From Pseudonocardia sp. MH-G8 (lineage in GTDB: Bacteria; Actinomycetota; Actinomycetes; Mycobacteriales; Pseudonocardiaceae), in NCBI RefSeq assembly GCF_002262885.1, contig NZ_NKYF01000017.1:1-64000 (forward strand): 64,000 nt of DNA. Reading direction: 5' to 3'. A program made the translations under genes and the position numbers. The notes beneath the pieces were generated by a model. The model had not been told where the DNA came from and did no database searches. It saw nothing but the letters and a program-made list of their open reading frames with translations. Shown here piece after piece: positions 49,189 to 57,279 of the stretch. Each line of letters begins with the position of its first letter. The first letter of the stretch is position 1.

Positions 49189-50805
49189 GTGGCCGCACCC
49201 ACCACCGAACCCACCGCCTCGCCGCCGGCTCCCGGCGCGTCCGGATCGCGCGGCGCCGTGCCCTGGTGGGTCGCGGTCCTGGCCCGCTGCGCCGGCGCGG
49301 TGGCCGGTGGTGCGCTGCTGTACCTGAGCTTCCCGCCGCGCACGCTGTGGTGGTTGGTCCTGCCGGCGTTCGCGCTGCTCGGCATCGTGCTGCGGGGCCG
49401 GCGGGTGCGGGCGGCGTTCGGCTACGGGTTCCTGTTCGGGCTCGCGTTCCTGCTCCCGCTGCTGTCCTGGGTGTCCTCGCTGGTGCAGGCGGTGCCGTGG
49501 ATCGCGCTGTCGGTGTTCGAGGCGCTGTTCCTGGGGCTCGCCGCGGTCGGGATGGCGCTGGTCTCGCGGCTGCCCGGCGCGCCGGTCTGGGCCGCGGCCG
49601 TGTGGATCGCCGGGGAGGCGCTGCGCGGGCGCGTGCCGTTCGGCGGGCTGCCGTGGGGTCGGGTCGGGTTCGGCCAGCCGGACGGGCCGCTGCTGCCGCT
49701 CGCCGCGATCGGCGGGGAGCCGCTGCTGTCGTTCGCCGCGGTGCTGGCCGGGCTCGCGCTCGGGGAGCTGGTGCGCCGGGCACTACGACGGCGCAGCCCG
49801 CGGCGCCTGCTCACCCCGGCGGTGATCGCGGTGCTGGCGATGGTCTCGGGACCGTTGGCCGCGCTGGTGCCGCCGAGCGGGGGCGGCGGGCCGGAGCGCA
49901 CCGCGACGATCGCCGCGGTGCAGGGCAACGTGCCCCGCTCGGGCCTGGACTTCAACGCCCAGCGCCGGGCGGTGCTGGACAACCACGTGCGCGTCACGGA
50001 GCAGCTGGCCGCGGACGTCGCCGCGGGCCGCCGGCCCGCCCCCGACCTCGTCCTCTGGCCGGAGAACTCCAGCGACATCGATCCCCTCCGCAACCCCGAC
50101 GCCGCGGCGCAGATCGAACGCGCCGCCCGGGCGGTGGGCGTGCCGATCCTCGTCGGATCGGTGCTGCGCAACCCGGACGGGCTCACCACGAGCAACTCCG
50201 CGCTGGTGTGGGAGGCCGGGAAGGGCGTCGTGGAGCGCAACGACAAGCGCCGCGTGCAGCCCTTCGGGGAGTACATGCCCTGGCGGGACTTCTTCGCGCA
50301 CTTCTCGCCCTACGTCGAGCGCGCCGGCTACTTCGTGCCCGGCGACGGCGTCGGCGCGGTGGACATGAACGGGGTGCGGGTCGGCGTCACGATCTGTTGG
50401 GAGGTCGCGTTCGACGACCTTGTCGCCGAGAGCGTGGCCGCCGGTGCCACGGTGCTCGCCGTGCCCAGCAACAACGCCACCTTCGGGTGGACCGAGATGA
50501 CCTACCAGCAGCTGGCGATGTCGCGCATCCGTGCCGTCGAGCACGACCGACCGGTGATCGTTCCCACCACCAGCGGGGTGAGTGCCACGATCGCGCCCGA
50601 CGGTACGGTCACCGCCAGTACCGCGCAGTTCACACCGGATGTCCTGGTCGATCGAACCGTGCTGCGGGACACCACTACGCTGGCCACTCGATGGCGGTCG
50701 GGGCCCGAATGGGTGCTGGTCGCCCTGGGGGTGCTCGCGATCGGCGCGGGGATCCTGACCAGGCGTCGCGCGGTCAGCCGCGCGGGGGAGGACGAGGATG
50801 GCTGA
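49189..50805 (+). CDS. lnt: Apolipoprotein N-acyltransferase Lnt
   Basis: Lnt adds the third acyl chain to the N-terminal Cys of lipoproteins. The 538-residue protein has about six membrane helices in the first 235 residues and then a nitrilase-fold domain on the outer face. The Glu-Lys-Cys triad is in LVLWPENSS, ERNDKRRVQPFGEYMPW and VGVTICWEVAFDD, and a last helix follows. TAGGCT at 49177-49182 is 6 bases before the GTG. Its 3' end overlaps ppm by 8 bases; in M. tuberculosis the two are fused as Ppm1. Confidence 0.95.
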   Translation: MAAPTTEPTASPPAPGASGSRGAVPWWVAVLARCAGAVAGGALLYLSFPPRTLWWLVLPAFALLGIVLRGRRVRAAFGYGFLFGLAFLLPLLSWVSSLVQAVPWIALSVFEALFLGLAAVGMALVSRLPGAPVWAAAVWIAGEALRGRVPFGGLPWGRVGFGQPDGPLLPLAAIGGEPLLSFAAVLAGLALGELVRRALRRRSPRRLLTPAVIAVLAMVSGPLAALVPPSGGGGPERTATIAAVQGNVPRSGLDFNAQRRAVLDNHVRVTEQLAADVAAGRRPAPDLVLWPENSSDIDPLRNPDAAAQIERAARAVGVPILVGSVLRNPDGLTTSNSALVWEAGKGVVERNDKRRVQPFGEYMPWRDFFAHFSPYVERAGYFVPGDGVGAVDMNGVRVGVTICWEVAFDDLVAESVAAGATVLAVPSNNATFGWTEMTYQQLAMSRIRAVEHDRPVIVPTTSGVSATIAPDGTVTASTAQFTPDVLVDRTVLRDTTTLATRWRSGPEWVLVALGVLAIGAGILTRRRAVSRAGEDEDG

Positions 50806-51661
50806 GCCCACGGGCCGGGTGCTGGTGGTGATCCCGACCTACGAGGAACGGGACAACCTCGGTCCGGTGGTGTCGCGGCTGCACGCTGCGGTGCCCGAGG
50901 CGGACGTCCTCGTCGTCGACGATGCGAGCCCCGACGGCACCGGTGAGCTCGCCGACGAGATGGCCGACGCCGACAGTCGCGTCCGCGTCCTGCACCGCGG
51001 GGGCAAGTCCGGGCTCGGCGCGGCGTACCTGGCCGGGTTCGCGGCGGCGCTGGAGGACGGCTACCAGGTCGTCGTCGAGATGGACGCCGACGGCTCGCAC
51101 CCGCCCGAGGACCTCCCGGCCCTGCTCGAAGCGCTCGCCGACGCCGACGTCGTGCTCGGCTCCCGCTACGTGCGGGGCGGCACGATCCGCAACTGGCCGG
51201 CGCGCCGCCAGGTGCTCTCCCGCGGCGCGAACCTGTACGCGCGCCTCGCCCTCGGCGTGCCGATCAAGGACATCACCGCCGGGTTCCGCGTCTTCCGGCG
51301 CCAGGTGCTCGAGGAGCTCGTCCTCGACGAGGTCGCCTCGCAGGGCTACTGCTTCCAGATCGACATGGCCTGGCGGGCGGTGCAGGCCGGCTTCCGGGTC
51401 CGCGAGGTGCCGATCACCTTCACCGAGCGCGAGCGCGGGGCGTCGAAGATGAGCAGCGCGATCGTCGCCGAGGCGTTCTGGCGCGTCGCCACCTGGGGCG
51501 TCGGGCGGCTGGTGCACCGCACCAAGCCGCGCTCGGCGCGAACCGGCGGCGGTGTGACCAGCGGTGGCGTGACCAGCGGTGGTATGACCACCGGCGGTAC
51601 GACGACCAGCGGTGACACGACCAGCGGTGGCACCGTCAGCGACGGCCCGGTCCGCGCGTGA
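50798..51661 (+). CDS. ppm1: Polyprenol monophosphomannose synthase Ppm
   Basis: This GT2 enzyme transfers mannose from GDP-mannose to polyprenyl phosphate, giving the donor for lipoarabinomannan-type glycans and protein mannosylation. Motifs are VVIPTYEERDNL, VVDDASPDGTG, MDADGSHPPED (the DXD-like site), GSRYVRGG and IDMAWRAVQAGFRVREVPI. The conserved protein ends near residue 245; a 40-residue tail of VTSGG/TTSGG units follows, encoded by six 15-bp repeats at 51551-51640. It overlaps lnt and the next gene, so all three are one operon. Confidence 0.95.
   Translation: MAEPTGRVLVVIPTYEERDNLGPVVSRLHAAVPEADVLVVDDASPDGTGELADEMADADSRVRVLHRGGKSGLGAAYLAGFAAALEDGYQVVVEMDADGSHPPEDLPALLEALADADVVLGSRYVRGGTIRNWPARRQVLSRGANLYARLALGVPIKDITAGFRVFRRQVLEELVLDEVASQGYCFQIDMAWRAVQAGFRVREVPITFTERERGASKMSSAIVAEAFWRVATWGVGRLVHRTKPRSARTGGGVTSGGVTSGGMTTGGTTTSGDTTSGGTVSDGPVRA
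51551..51640 (+). repeat. Six 15-bp tandem repeats in the 3' end of ppm
   Basis: Units start at 51551, 51566, 51581, 51596, 51611 and 51626, close to GGTGTGACCAGCGGT. They keep the reading frame and encode Thr/Ser/Gly repeats. The first two differ at one base, which suggests recent duplication and possible length variation between strains. Confidence 0.75.
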
Positions 51662-52158
51662 CCGAGACGCCGCGCGAGGAGCTGACCTGGGAGCTGTTCG
51701 GCATCGCGTCCCGCGAGCTGGCGCAGCAGGTGGCGGCCGACGGTTACCGGCCCGACATCGTCCTGTCCATCGCGCGGGGAGGGCTGTTCGTCGCTGGAGC
51801 GCTCGGCTACGCGCTGGACGTGAAGAACCTGCACGTGGCGAACGTGGAGTTCTACACCGGTGTGGACGAGCGGCTCCCGGTGCCGATCATGCTGCCCCCG
51901 GTGCCGAACGTGGTCGACCTGTCCGGCGCGCACGTGCTGGTGGCCGACGACGTCGCCGACACCGGCGCCACGCTCAAGCTGGTGCGCGATTTCTGCGCGG
52001 GCCACGTGGCCGACGTCCGCTGCGCCGTGGTGTACGAGAAGCCGCACAGCAGCGTGCGCTGCGAGTACGTGTGGCGGCGCACCGACCGGTGGATCAACTT
52101 CCCGTGGTCGACGCTGCCGCCGGTCGTGCACCGCAGCAACCAGGTCCTCGACGCCTGA
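51658..52158 (+). CDS. Phosphoribosyltransferase family protein
   Basis: A 166-residue type I PRTase-fold protein. The PRPP-binding motif is HVLVADDVADTGATLK, and ARGGLFVAGALG and VVYEKPHSS are further conserved parts; it resembles xanthine/hypoxanthine-guanine PRTases. The substrate is unassigned. The GTG overlaps the ppm stop (GTGA), placing it in the lnt-ppm operon, and a strong terminator follows. Confidence 0.85.
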   Translation: MTETPREELTWELFGIASRELAQQVAADGYRPDIVLSIARGGLFVAGALGYALDVKNLHVANVEFYTGVDERLPVPIMLPPVPNVVDLSGAHVLVADDVADTGATLKLVRDFCAGHVADVRCAVVYEKPHSSVRCEYVWRRTDRWINFPWSTLPPVVHRSNQVLDA

Positions 52159-52186
52159 GCGCGCCGGCCGCAGAGGCTGCACGCGA

Positions 52187-52220
52187 AAGAGCCGGGCACC
52201 CCGAAGGGTGCCCGGCTCTT
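52187..52220. terminator. Bidirectional terminator hairpin
   Basis: AAGAGCCGGGCACCC (52187-52201) and its exact reverse complement (52206-52220) form a 15-bp stem capped by a CGAA tetraloop. It ends both the lnt operon and, from the other side, rbpA. Confidence 0.9.
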
Positions 52221-52231
52221 GTCGGATTCGA

Positions 52232-52576
52232 TCAGGCGATCTCGCGACGCCGCTCGGCCAGCAGCTCGAGGCGCTCGTTGAGCAGCACCTCGAGGTCGGC
52301 CACGGAACGCCGCTCGAGCAGCATGTCCCAGTGCGTACGCGGGGGCTTCGCCTTCTTCTGCTCGGGCTCAGCGCCGTCGATGAGGCGCGAGATGCTGCCG
52401 TGCAGACGGCACTCCCAGGTGCCCGGAGCCTCGGCGTCGCCCGCGAAGGGCACCTCGAACTCGTGCCCGCGCGGGCACGCGTAGCGCATCGACTGCCGCG
52501 GCGCGAGGTCGTGGTTGCGGTCCGTCTCGTAGCTGACAGCCCCGAGCCGGCTGCCACGGAGCACGCGGTCGGCCAT
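52232..52576 (-). CDS. rbpA: RNA polymerase-binding protein RbpA
   Basis: RbpA binds the principal sigma factor and core polymerase, stabilises open complexes and affects rifampicin tolerance. The 114-residue protein has the N-terminal tail with VLRGSRLGAVSYETDRN, the core domain (ACPRGHEFEVPF, WECRLHG; the two Cys-containing loops) and the C-terminal sigma-interacting helix (THWDMLLERRSVADLEVLL). The ATG follows GGGAGGAAG on this strand. Its leader has a perfect hairpin and a candidate SigR-type promoter. It is convergent with the lnt operon as in mycobacteria. Confidence 0.97.
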   Translation of the reverse strand: MADRVLRGSRLGAVSYETDRNHDLAPRQSMRYACPRGHEFEVPFAGDAEAPGTWECRLHGSISRLIDGAEPEQKKAKPPRTHWDMLLERRSVADLEVLLNERLELLAERRREIA

Positions 52577-52593
52577 GCGTCTTCCTCCCTACC

Positions 52594-52659
52594 GGGGCCG
52601 AGGGAGCCTCCCTCGGCCATCACCACCGGGTGTAACGTCTGCTGCACAGCCGTTCATTC
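52594..52659 (-). promoter_or_regulatory. rbpA leader: candidate SigR/SigH-type promoter and hairpin
   Basis: On the minus strand GGGAAT (52654-52659) and GTT (52632-52634) are separated by 19 bases, close to the GGAAT-N18/19-GTT pattern of the thiol-stress sigma factor SigR, which drives rbpA in Streptomyces. Downstream, 52594-52616 is an exact inverted repeat (arm GGCCGAGGGAG, one central base) 17 bases before the ATG. Confidence 0.5.
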
Positions 52660-52786
52660 CCGCCATTGCGGACGGCACCTGACCGGGTGTGGTCGACATG
52701 CGATCACACCGGACGAGCGTCGTCCCGATGCCTGAGTGTCCCCGATATGGCGCCGCTACACACGCAGTTGTGACCTGTCAGCCAAC

Positions 52787-52802
52787 TGTGACTTATGTCA
52801 CG
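52787..52802. promoter_or_regulatory. CRP/GlxR-like binding site candidate
   Basis: TGTGACTTATGTCACG matches the TGTGA-N6-TCAC pattern of CRP family regulators, and its core GTGAC-TTAT-GTCAC is a perfect dyad. It lies between the MFS gene stop and rbpA. A partial second site, TGTGACCTGTCA, is at 52769-52780. This AT-richer gap (52577-52819) holds no gene. Confidence 0.45.
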
Positions 52803-52819
52803 CCCCGCTGGGCTGGTGT

Positions 52820-54145
52820 TCACAACACCGCCGAAATTCCGTTACCCGAGGACATCCGCGGTGGCCGGACCGGCCACAACGCCACCAGGCCGAGGGTCAG
52901 GACCAGCAGGATCCCCACGATTCCGGCGCGTTGCGCGCCGAAGACGGTGACCGAGAGGCCGAACAGGGCGGGCGAGAGGAAGGACACCGCCCGGCCCGTG
53001 GTGGCGTAGAGGCCGAAGAGCTCCCCCTCGCGGCCGGGTGGGGCGAGCCGGGCGAGGAACGTCCGCGACGACGACTGCGCGGGCCCCACGAACAGGGTGA
53101 GCAGCAGCCCGAACACCCAGAAGGCCCGGGGACCGGACACGAACAGCAGCACCACCCCCGCTGCGATCATCCCCAGCAGCGCGGCGACGATGACCGGCTT
53201 CGGGCCGACGCGGTCCTCGATCCGCCCGCCGGCCAGTGCGCCCAGCGCGGCCACGACGTTGGCGGCGACCCCGAACAACAGCACGTCACCGGCGCCGATC
53301 CCGTAGACGCCGACCGCGAGCACCGCCCCGAACGTGAAGACGGCGGCCAGCCCGTCGCGGAACAGGGCGCTGGCGCCCAGGAAGAAGACCGTGTGCGGCG
53401 CCTGGCGGTAGAGCGCGCGCAGATCGGCCACCAGCGCCCGGTACGAGCCGGCGACCCCGAGGTGGGCCGGCCGGTCCGGGGCGGGCTCCACCTCGGGTAC
53501 CGCCGCGAACAGCGGCAGGGCGAACGCCAGGAACCACACCGCCGCGACGAGCGCCACCAGCCGGATGTGGAACCCGTCGGCCGTGGGCACGCCGAGGAAC
53601 CCGGCCCGCTCGCCGTCGCCTCCCGCGATGAAGCCGGTGTAGACGACCAGCAGCAGCACGATGCCGCCGAAGTAGCCCATCGCCCAGCCGAAGCCGGAGA
53701 TTCGGCCGATCGTGGCGGGCGTCGCCACCTGGGACAGCATCGCGTTGTAGGACACCGACGCGAGCTCGAACACGATCGACCCGAGGCCCAGCAGCACGAG
53801 GCCGAGCCACAGGTGTCCGGCGTCGTCGCGGACGGCGAACAGCCCCGCCATCGTGATGATCGTGAGCCCGGTCCAGACGCCGGTGGCGAACTTGCGCCGG
53901 CCCGCGGTGTCCGCGCGGCGCCCGAGCACGGGGGCCAGCAGCGCGATCAGCAGTCCGGCGGCGCCGATCGCGTAGCCCAGCGCGGCGCTCGCCTCCGGCC
54001 TGCCGTCGCCGACGGCATCGGTGAGGTAGACGGAGAAGACGAAGGTCAGGATCACCGCGTTGTAGGCGGCGGAGCCCCAGTCCCACAGCGCCCACGCCAC
54101 GACCATCCCGCGGTGGACGGGCGCGGGCTGCACGGCGGACTGCAC
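52820..54145 (-). CDS. MFS transporter, UMF1/Atg22-like
   Basis: A 441-residue, 12-helix major facilitator of the UMF1 group related to yeast Atg22. Markers are WALWDWGSAAYNAVILTFVF at helix 1, GRRADTAGRRKFATGVW in loop 2-3, SGFGWAMGYFGGIVLLLV and AQSSSRTFLARLAPPGRE. Relatives export amino acids or are uncharacterised. On this strand TAACCT (54152-54157) lies 6 bases before the GTG at 54145, so the mRNA is probably leaderless. Confidence 0.87.
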   Translation of the reverse strand: MQSAVQPAPVHRGMVVAWALWDWGSAAYNAVILTFVFSVYLTDAVGDGRPEASAALGYAIGAAGLLIALLAPVLGRRADTAGRRKFATGVWTGLTIITMAGLFAVRDDAGHLWLGLVLLGLGSIVFELASVSYNAMLSQVATPATIGRISGFGWAMGYFGGIVLLLVVYTGFIAGGDGERAGFLGVPTADGFHIRLVALVAAVWFLAFALPLFAAVPEVEPAPDRPAHLGVAGSYRALVADLRALYRQAPHTVFFLGASALFRDGLAAVFTFGAVLAVGVYGIGAGDVLLFGVAANVVAALGALAGGRIEDRVGPKPVIVAALLGMIAAGVVLLFVSGPRAFWVFGLLLTLFVGPAQSSSRTFLARLAPPGREGELFGLYATTGRAVSFLSPALFGLSVTVFGAQRAGIVGILLVLTLGLVALWPVRPPRMSSGNGISAVL

Positions 54146-54154
54146 GTGCGGAGG

Positions 54155-54955
54155 TTAGACCGCCTCCTGCCACGCACCGCGGGCGTGCAGCACCTCGCGC
54201 AGCACGTCGGGGCGGTCCGAGAGCAACCCGTCGACACCCAGGTCGAGCAGGGCGGCCATCTCGTCCGGACGGTCGACCACCCAGACGTGGACCTCGCGGC
54301 CGTCGACGTGCGCGGCCCGCAGGAGTGCCTCGTCCACCACGGTCAGCGGGCCGAACCGGCGAGGGAGCTGGGCGAGGTCACCCGTCGACGGTGGGGCCGG
54401 CAGGCGCCGCAGCGGGCCGGGCAGCGCGTCCAGCCATGCGCGCGAGCGCAGCCCGAACGCCGCACCCTGGGCCATCGAGGTGCACAAGCGCGGTCCCGCG
54501 GCGGCACGGGCCCGGCGCAGCCATCCGTCGTGGTAGCCGCCCAGGCAGACGCGGTGCCAGCTGTCGGTCCGCTCCAGCACCGCGAGCACCGGCTCCACCG
54601 CGGCTCCGGCCTTCAGCTCCACGGTGATCCGGGTGTTCGGCAACTCGGTCAGCACCTGCTCGAGCCGTGGGATCGGTTCCCTGCCGTGCACGCGCACGTC
54701 GGCGAGGGCCGCGGCGGACCGCAGGCGGACAGGGCCGGTGCCGTCGGTGGTGCGGTCCAGCACGACGTCGTGGTGGACGAACGCGACGCCGTCCGCGCTC
54801 GCGTGCACGTCCATCTCGAGGTAGCCGAACCCCTCCTCGACGGCCCGGCGGAACGCTGCCATGGTGTTCTCGAAGCCCGCGAGCTCGCCGATGTGCCAGC
54901 CTCGGTGGGCGTAGGCGCGCGGGTAGGGGCCGTCGAAGTAGGGGTGGTGCGGCAC
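54155..54955 (-). CDS. Glycerophosphodiester phosphodiesterase
   Basis: A 266-residue GDPD enzyme that splits glycerophosphodiesters into glycerol-3-phosphate and an alcohol. The catalytic motifs are complete: YAHRGWHIGE with ENTMAAF, then GYLEMDVHASADGVAFVHHD and later ITVELKAG. The C-terminal VWVVDRPDEMAALLDLGVDG is also conserved. There is no signal peptide, so it acts in the cytoplasm. The start chosen is the GTG at 54955, directly ahead of the conserved PYFDGPYPRAYAHRG. It lies 9 bases upstream of the MFS start, whose -10 overlaps its stop codon. Confidence 0.9.
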   Translation of the reverse strand: MPHHPYFDGPYPRAYAHRGWHIGELAGFENTMAAFRRAVEEGFGYLEMDVHASADGVAFVHHDVVLDRTTDGTGPVRLRSAAALADVRVHGREPIPRLEQVLTELPNTRITVELKAGAAVEPVLAVLERTDSWHRVCLGGYHDGWLRRARAAAGPRLCTSMAQGAAFGLRSRAWLDALPGPLRRLPAPPSTGDLAQLPRRFGPLTVVDEALLRAAHVDGREVHVWVVDRPDEMAALLDLGVDGLLSDRPDVLREVLHARGAWQEAV

Positions 54956-54980
54956 CCGCGCAGCCTCGCAGAGGGGCCGG

Positions 54981-56894
54981 TCAGCCGCGACGGGGCAGGC
55001 GTTGCGGTTCGGTGAACAGCGGCGCGAGCAGGTCACCGTGCGCGGCGAGGCGCGCCGGCAGGTCGCTCGCGGTGAACACCAGGTCGTCCGGGCGCCGACA
55101 GGATCGCACCTCGTCCCAGGTGATCGGGGTGGCGACGGTGGGGCGGGCCCGCCCGCGCAGCGAGTAGCTCGCGATCGTGGTCTTGTGCGGGTTGTTCTGG
55201 CTCCAGTCCACGAACACCTTGCCGCGACGGCGCGCCTTCGCCATCACCGCGGTGACCCGGCCCGGGGTCTCCCGGGCGAGCTCCTCGGCCAGCGCCTTCG
55301 CGAACTCCGAGGTGCGTTCGGCCCGCGCGACCGTCACGGGGAGGTAGAGCTGCAGGCCCTTCCCGCCACTGGTGCGCGGGTAGGCGCGCAGGCCGTCCTC
55401 GGCGAGCCGGTCGGCGATGCGCTCCGCCACCCGCGCGCAGTCGACGACCGTGGTGCCCTCGCCCGGGTCGAGGTCGAACACCACCAGGTCGGGCAACTGG
55501 TGGCCACCGCGTGGACCCACCCGCCACTGGGGCACGTGCAGCTCCAGAGCGGCCAGGTTCGCCGCCCACGCGAGCCCCTCGACGTCGTCGATCAGCGGGA
55601 AGTCCGCCTTCTCCGACCGCCCGCCGGGGGTGCCGACGCGGGCGGTGCGGATCCAGCGCGGCGCGTGCCGGGAGACGTTCTTCTCGAAGAACGACGAGCG
55701 TTCCACGCCGTCCGGCCACCGCACGAGCGTGACGGGCCGGTCGCGCAGATGCGGCAGCATCACCTCGGCGACCGCCAGGTAGTGCTCCAGCACGTCGGCC
55801 TTCGTGGTGCCCGTGAGGGGGTAGAGCACCTTGGCGGGGTTGCTGAGCGTGGCGCGGCCGACCCGGTCCGCCCGCTCCGGCCGGGGCGCGGGCGCCGCGG
55901 TGGCCGCCGCCGCGGTGTCGACCTGGACCCACCGCGCGCTGCGCCGGCCCGGCTCGTAGGGCGAATCCGGGTCCTTCGCGACGACGTGGGGAAGGCCCTG
56001 CCCCTCGGCGGCCGCGAGCACCTCGGCGCCCGCGTCGGGGAAGACGGGCGCGAGCCGCCAGCGCGGACCGTCGAGGGGCAGGCCCTCCAGCAGCGTCCGC
56101 CGCTCGCGGAACGGCAGGGGGCACGTGTCACGGCCGTCGAGGTGCAGCAGGTCCCCGATCCACAGCTGCGGGAGCTCCGGCGGGCCGGTCAGCTCCCCGT
56201 CCATGAGCACCTGCGTGGCGCCCAGCGACGGGCCCAGTTCGCGCAGCCCGGGGGCGGCGACCTCGTCGCCGCCGGCGTCGGTGAGGTCGGCGCGCCCGCC
56301 CTCGACCCGCACGATCACGCGTTGGCCGCCGAACCCGACCTGCGGCCACCAGTCGCCCTCGACCGGGAACGCGCCCGGCGTGGCGCGCATCGGCAGCACC
56401 TCGTGGGGGAGCGGCTCGCGGCCTGCGTCGCGGTCCGAGCGGCGCAGCAGCCAGCCGTCCTTCCCGCTGCCGCCCCGGTCGGTGCGGATGAACACGAACC
56501 GCCCGGACGCCCGCGCGCCGCGCAGCCGCACGATCACCTCACGGGGGTTCCACTTCTCCGTCTCGTAGGTGCCGGTGTCCCAGATCGTCATCGCGCCACC
56601 GCCGTACTCGCCTGCCGGGATCTCCCCCGAGAACTCCAGGTACTCGATCGGATGGTCCTCGGTGCGCACGGCCAGCCGGATCGTCTCCGGGTCGGGCGGC
56701 AGTCCCTTCGGCACCGCCCACGAGGCCAGTACCCCGTCGCGTTCGAGCCGGACGTCCCAGTGCAGCCTGCGCGCGTGGTGCTCCTGGATGACGAACCGGT
56801 CGCCCGGGCCCTGCGGGCGCACCGGATCGGCGTCGGGCACCGGTTCCGGTGTGCGCCGCGCGTCGCGCTTGCGGCGGTACTCGTCGAGCGGCAC
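54981..56894 (-). CDS. ligD: LigD-like protein: phosphoesterase, decayed ligase and polymerase domains
   Basis: LigD repairs double-strand breaks with Ku. The 637-residue protein has three parts. Residues 30-165 are a 3'-phosphoesterase with FVIQEHHARRLHWDVRLE and EDHPIEYLEFSGEIP. Residues 345-630 are the primase-like polymerase with VVFDLDPGEG and TSGGKGLQLYLP. Residues 170-326 resemble the adenylation domain (DGEL at 232-235, GDLLHLDG, PFRERRTLLE, DSPYEPGRRSARW), but the catalytic KxDG is replaced by QVGFGG (185-190), the EGVVAK Glu is lost (LPHVVAK) and the last Lys pair reads WVQV. The ligase is therefore probably inactive. TAGCCT is 6 bases before the GTG. No Ku gene is in the window. 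Confidence 0.88.
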   Translation of the reverse strand: MPLDEYRRKRDARRTPEPVPDADPVRPQGPGDRFVIQEHHARRLHWDVRLERDGVLASWAVPKGLPPDPETIRLAVRTEDHPIEYLEFSGEIPAGEYGGGAMTIWDTGTYETEKWNPREVIVRLRGARASGRFVFIRTDRGGSGKDGWLLRRSDRDAGREPLPHEVLPMRATPGAFPVEGDWWPQVGFGGQRVIVRVEGGRADLTDAGGDEVAAPGLRELGPSLGATQVLMDGELTGPPELPQLWIGDLLHLDGRDTCPLPFRERRTLLEGLPLDGPRWRLAPVFPDAGAEVLAAAEGQGLPHVVAKDPDSPYEPGRRSARWVQVDTAAAATAAPAPRPERADRVGRATLSNPAKVLYPLTGTTKADVLEHYLAVAEVMLPHLRDRPVTLVRWPDGVERSSFFEKNVSRHAPRWIRTARVGTPGGRSEKADFPLIDDVEGLAWAANLAALELHVPQWRVGPRGGHQLPDLVVFDLDPGEGTTVVDCARVAERIADRLAEDGLRAYPRTSGGKGLQLYLPVTVARAERTSEFAKALAEELARETPGRVTAVMAKARRRGKVFVDWSQNNPHKTTIASYSLRGRARPTVATPITWDEVRSCRRPDDLVFTASDLPARLAAHGDLLAPLFTEPQRLPRRG

Positions 56895-56938
56895 GGGCTC
56901 AGGCTAGTTCTTGCGTCCAGCCGGATCGGGATGTGAAC

Positions 56939-56957
56939 ATAGGCTTGCCTTGCCACA
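56939..56957. promoter_or_regulatory. Weak IdeR/DtxR-like iron box upstream of bfd
   Basis: About 12 of 19 positions match the iron-box consensus TTAGGTTAGSCTAACCTAA around ATAGGCTTGCCTTGCC. Weak alone, but two better boxes follow in the same iron cluster. Confidence 0.35.
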
Positions 56958-56971
56958 GTGGAGGAGAACCT

Positions 56972-57169
56972 GTGTACGTGTGCATCTGCCACGCCGTGCC
57001 GGACACCGAGATCCGGTCCTGCATCGCGCGCGGCGCCCGCACCGTCGAGGAGGTCGGCGACGCATGCGGCGCCGGCACCGGATGCGGCTCGTGTCACGAC
57101 CACATCGACGTCTTCCTCGCCGCCGCCCACGCACCGTCACTGATCGCCGAGCTGCCCTCCACGGCCTGA
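56972..57169 (+). CDS. bfd: Bacterioferritin-associated ferredoxin Bfd-like [2Fe-2S] protein
   Basis: A 65-residue ferredoxin that reduces bacterioferritin to release iron. All four cluster ligands are present: Cys4 and Cys6 in VCICHAV, and Cys38 and Cys41 in GCGSCHDH. GAGGAGA lies upstream of the GTG at 56972. It precedes bfr by 110 bases, with an iron box in between, so it probably acts on that bacterioferritin. Confidence 0.92.
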   Translation: MYVCICHAVPDTEIRSCIARGARTVEEVGDACGAGTGCGSCHDHIDVFLAAAHAPSLIAELPSTA

Positions 57170-57177
57170 ACCGTCGC

Positions 57178-57196
57178 TGAGGTTCGCCTGACCTGC
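57178..57196. promoter_or_regulatory. IdeR/DtxR-like iron box upstream of bfr
   Basis: TGAGGTTCGCCTGACCTGC matches the 19-base iron-box consensus at 14 positions. It lies 84 bases before bfr. IdeR activates bfr in mycobacteria from upstream sites. Confidence 0.5.
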
Positions 57197-57279
57197 GCAA
57201 AGGCGACACTGGCTCCGGCGGCCCGTGCACGCGGCGCTAGCGTCGCGGTTCCCCACCGGGCCGACGAAGCGAGGACACC

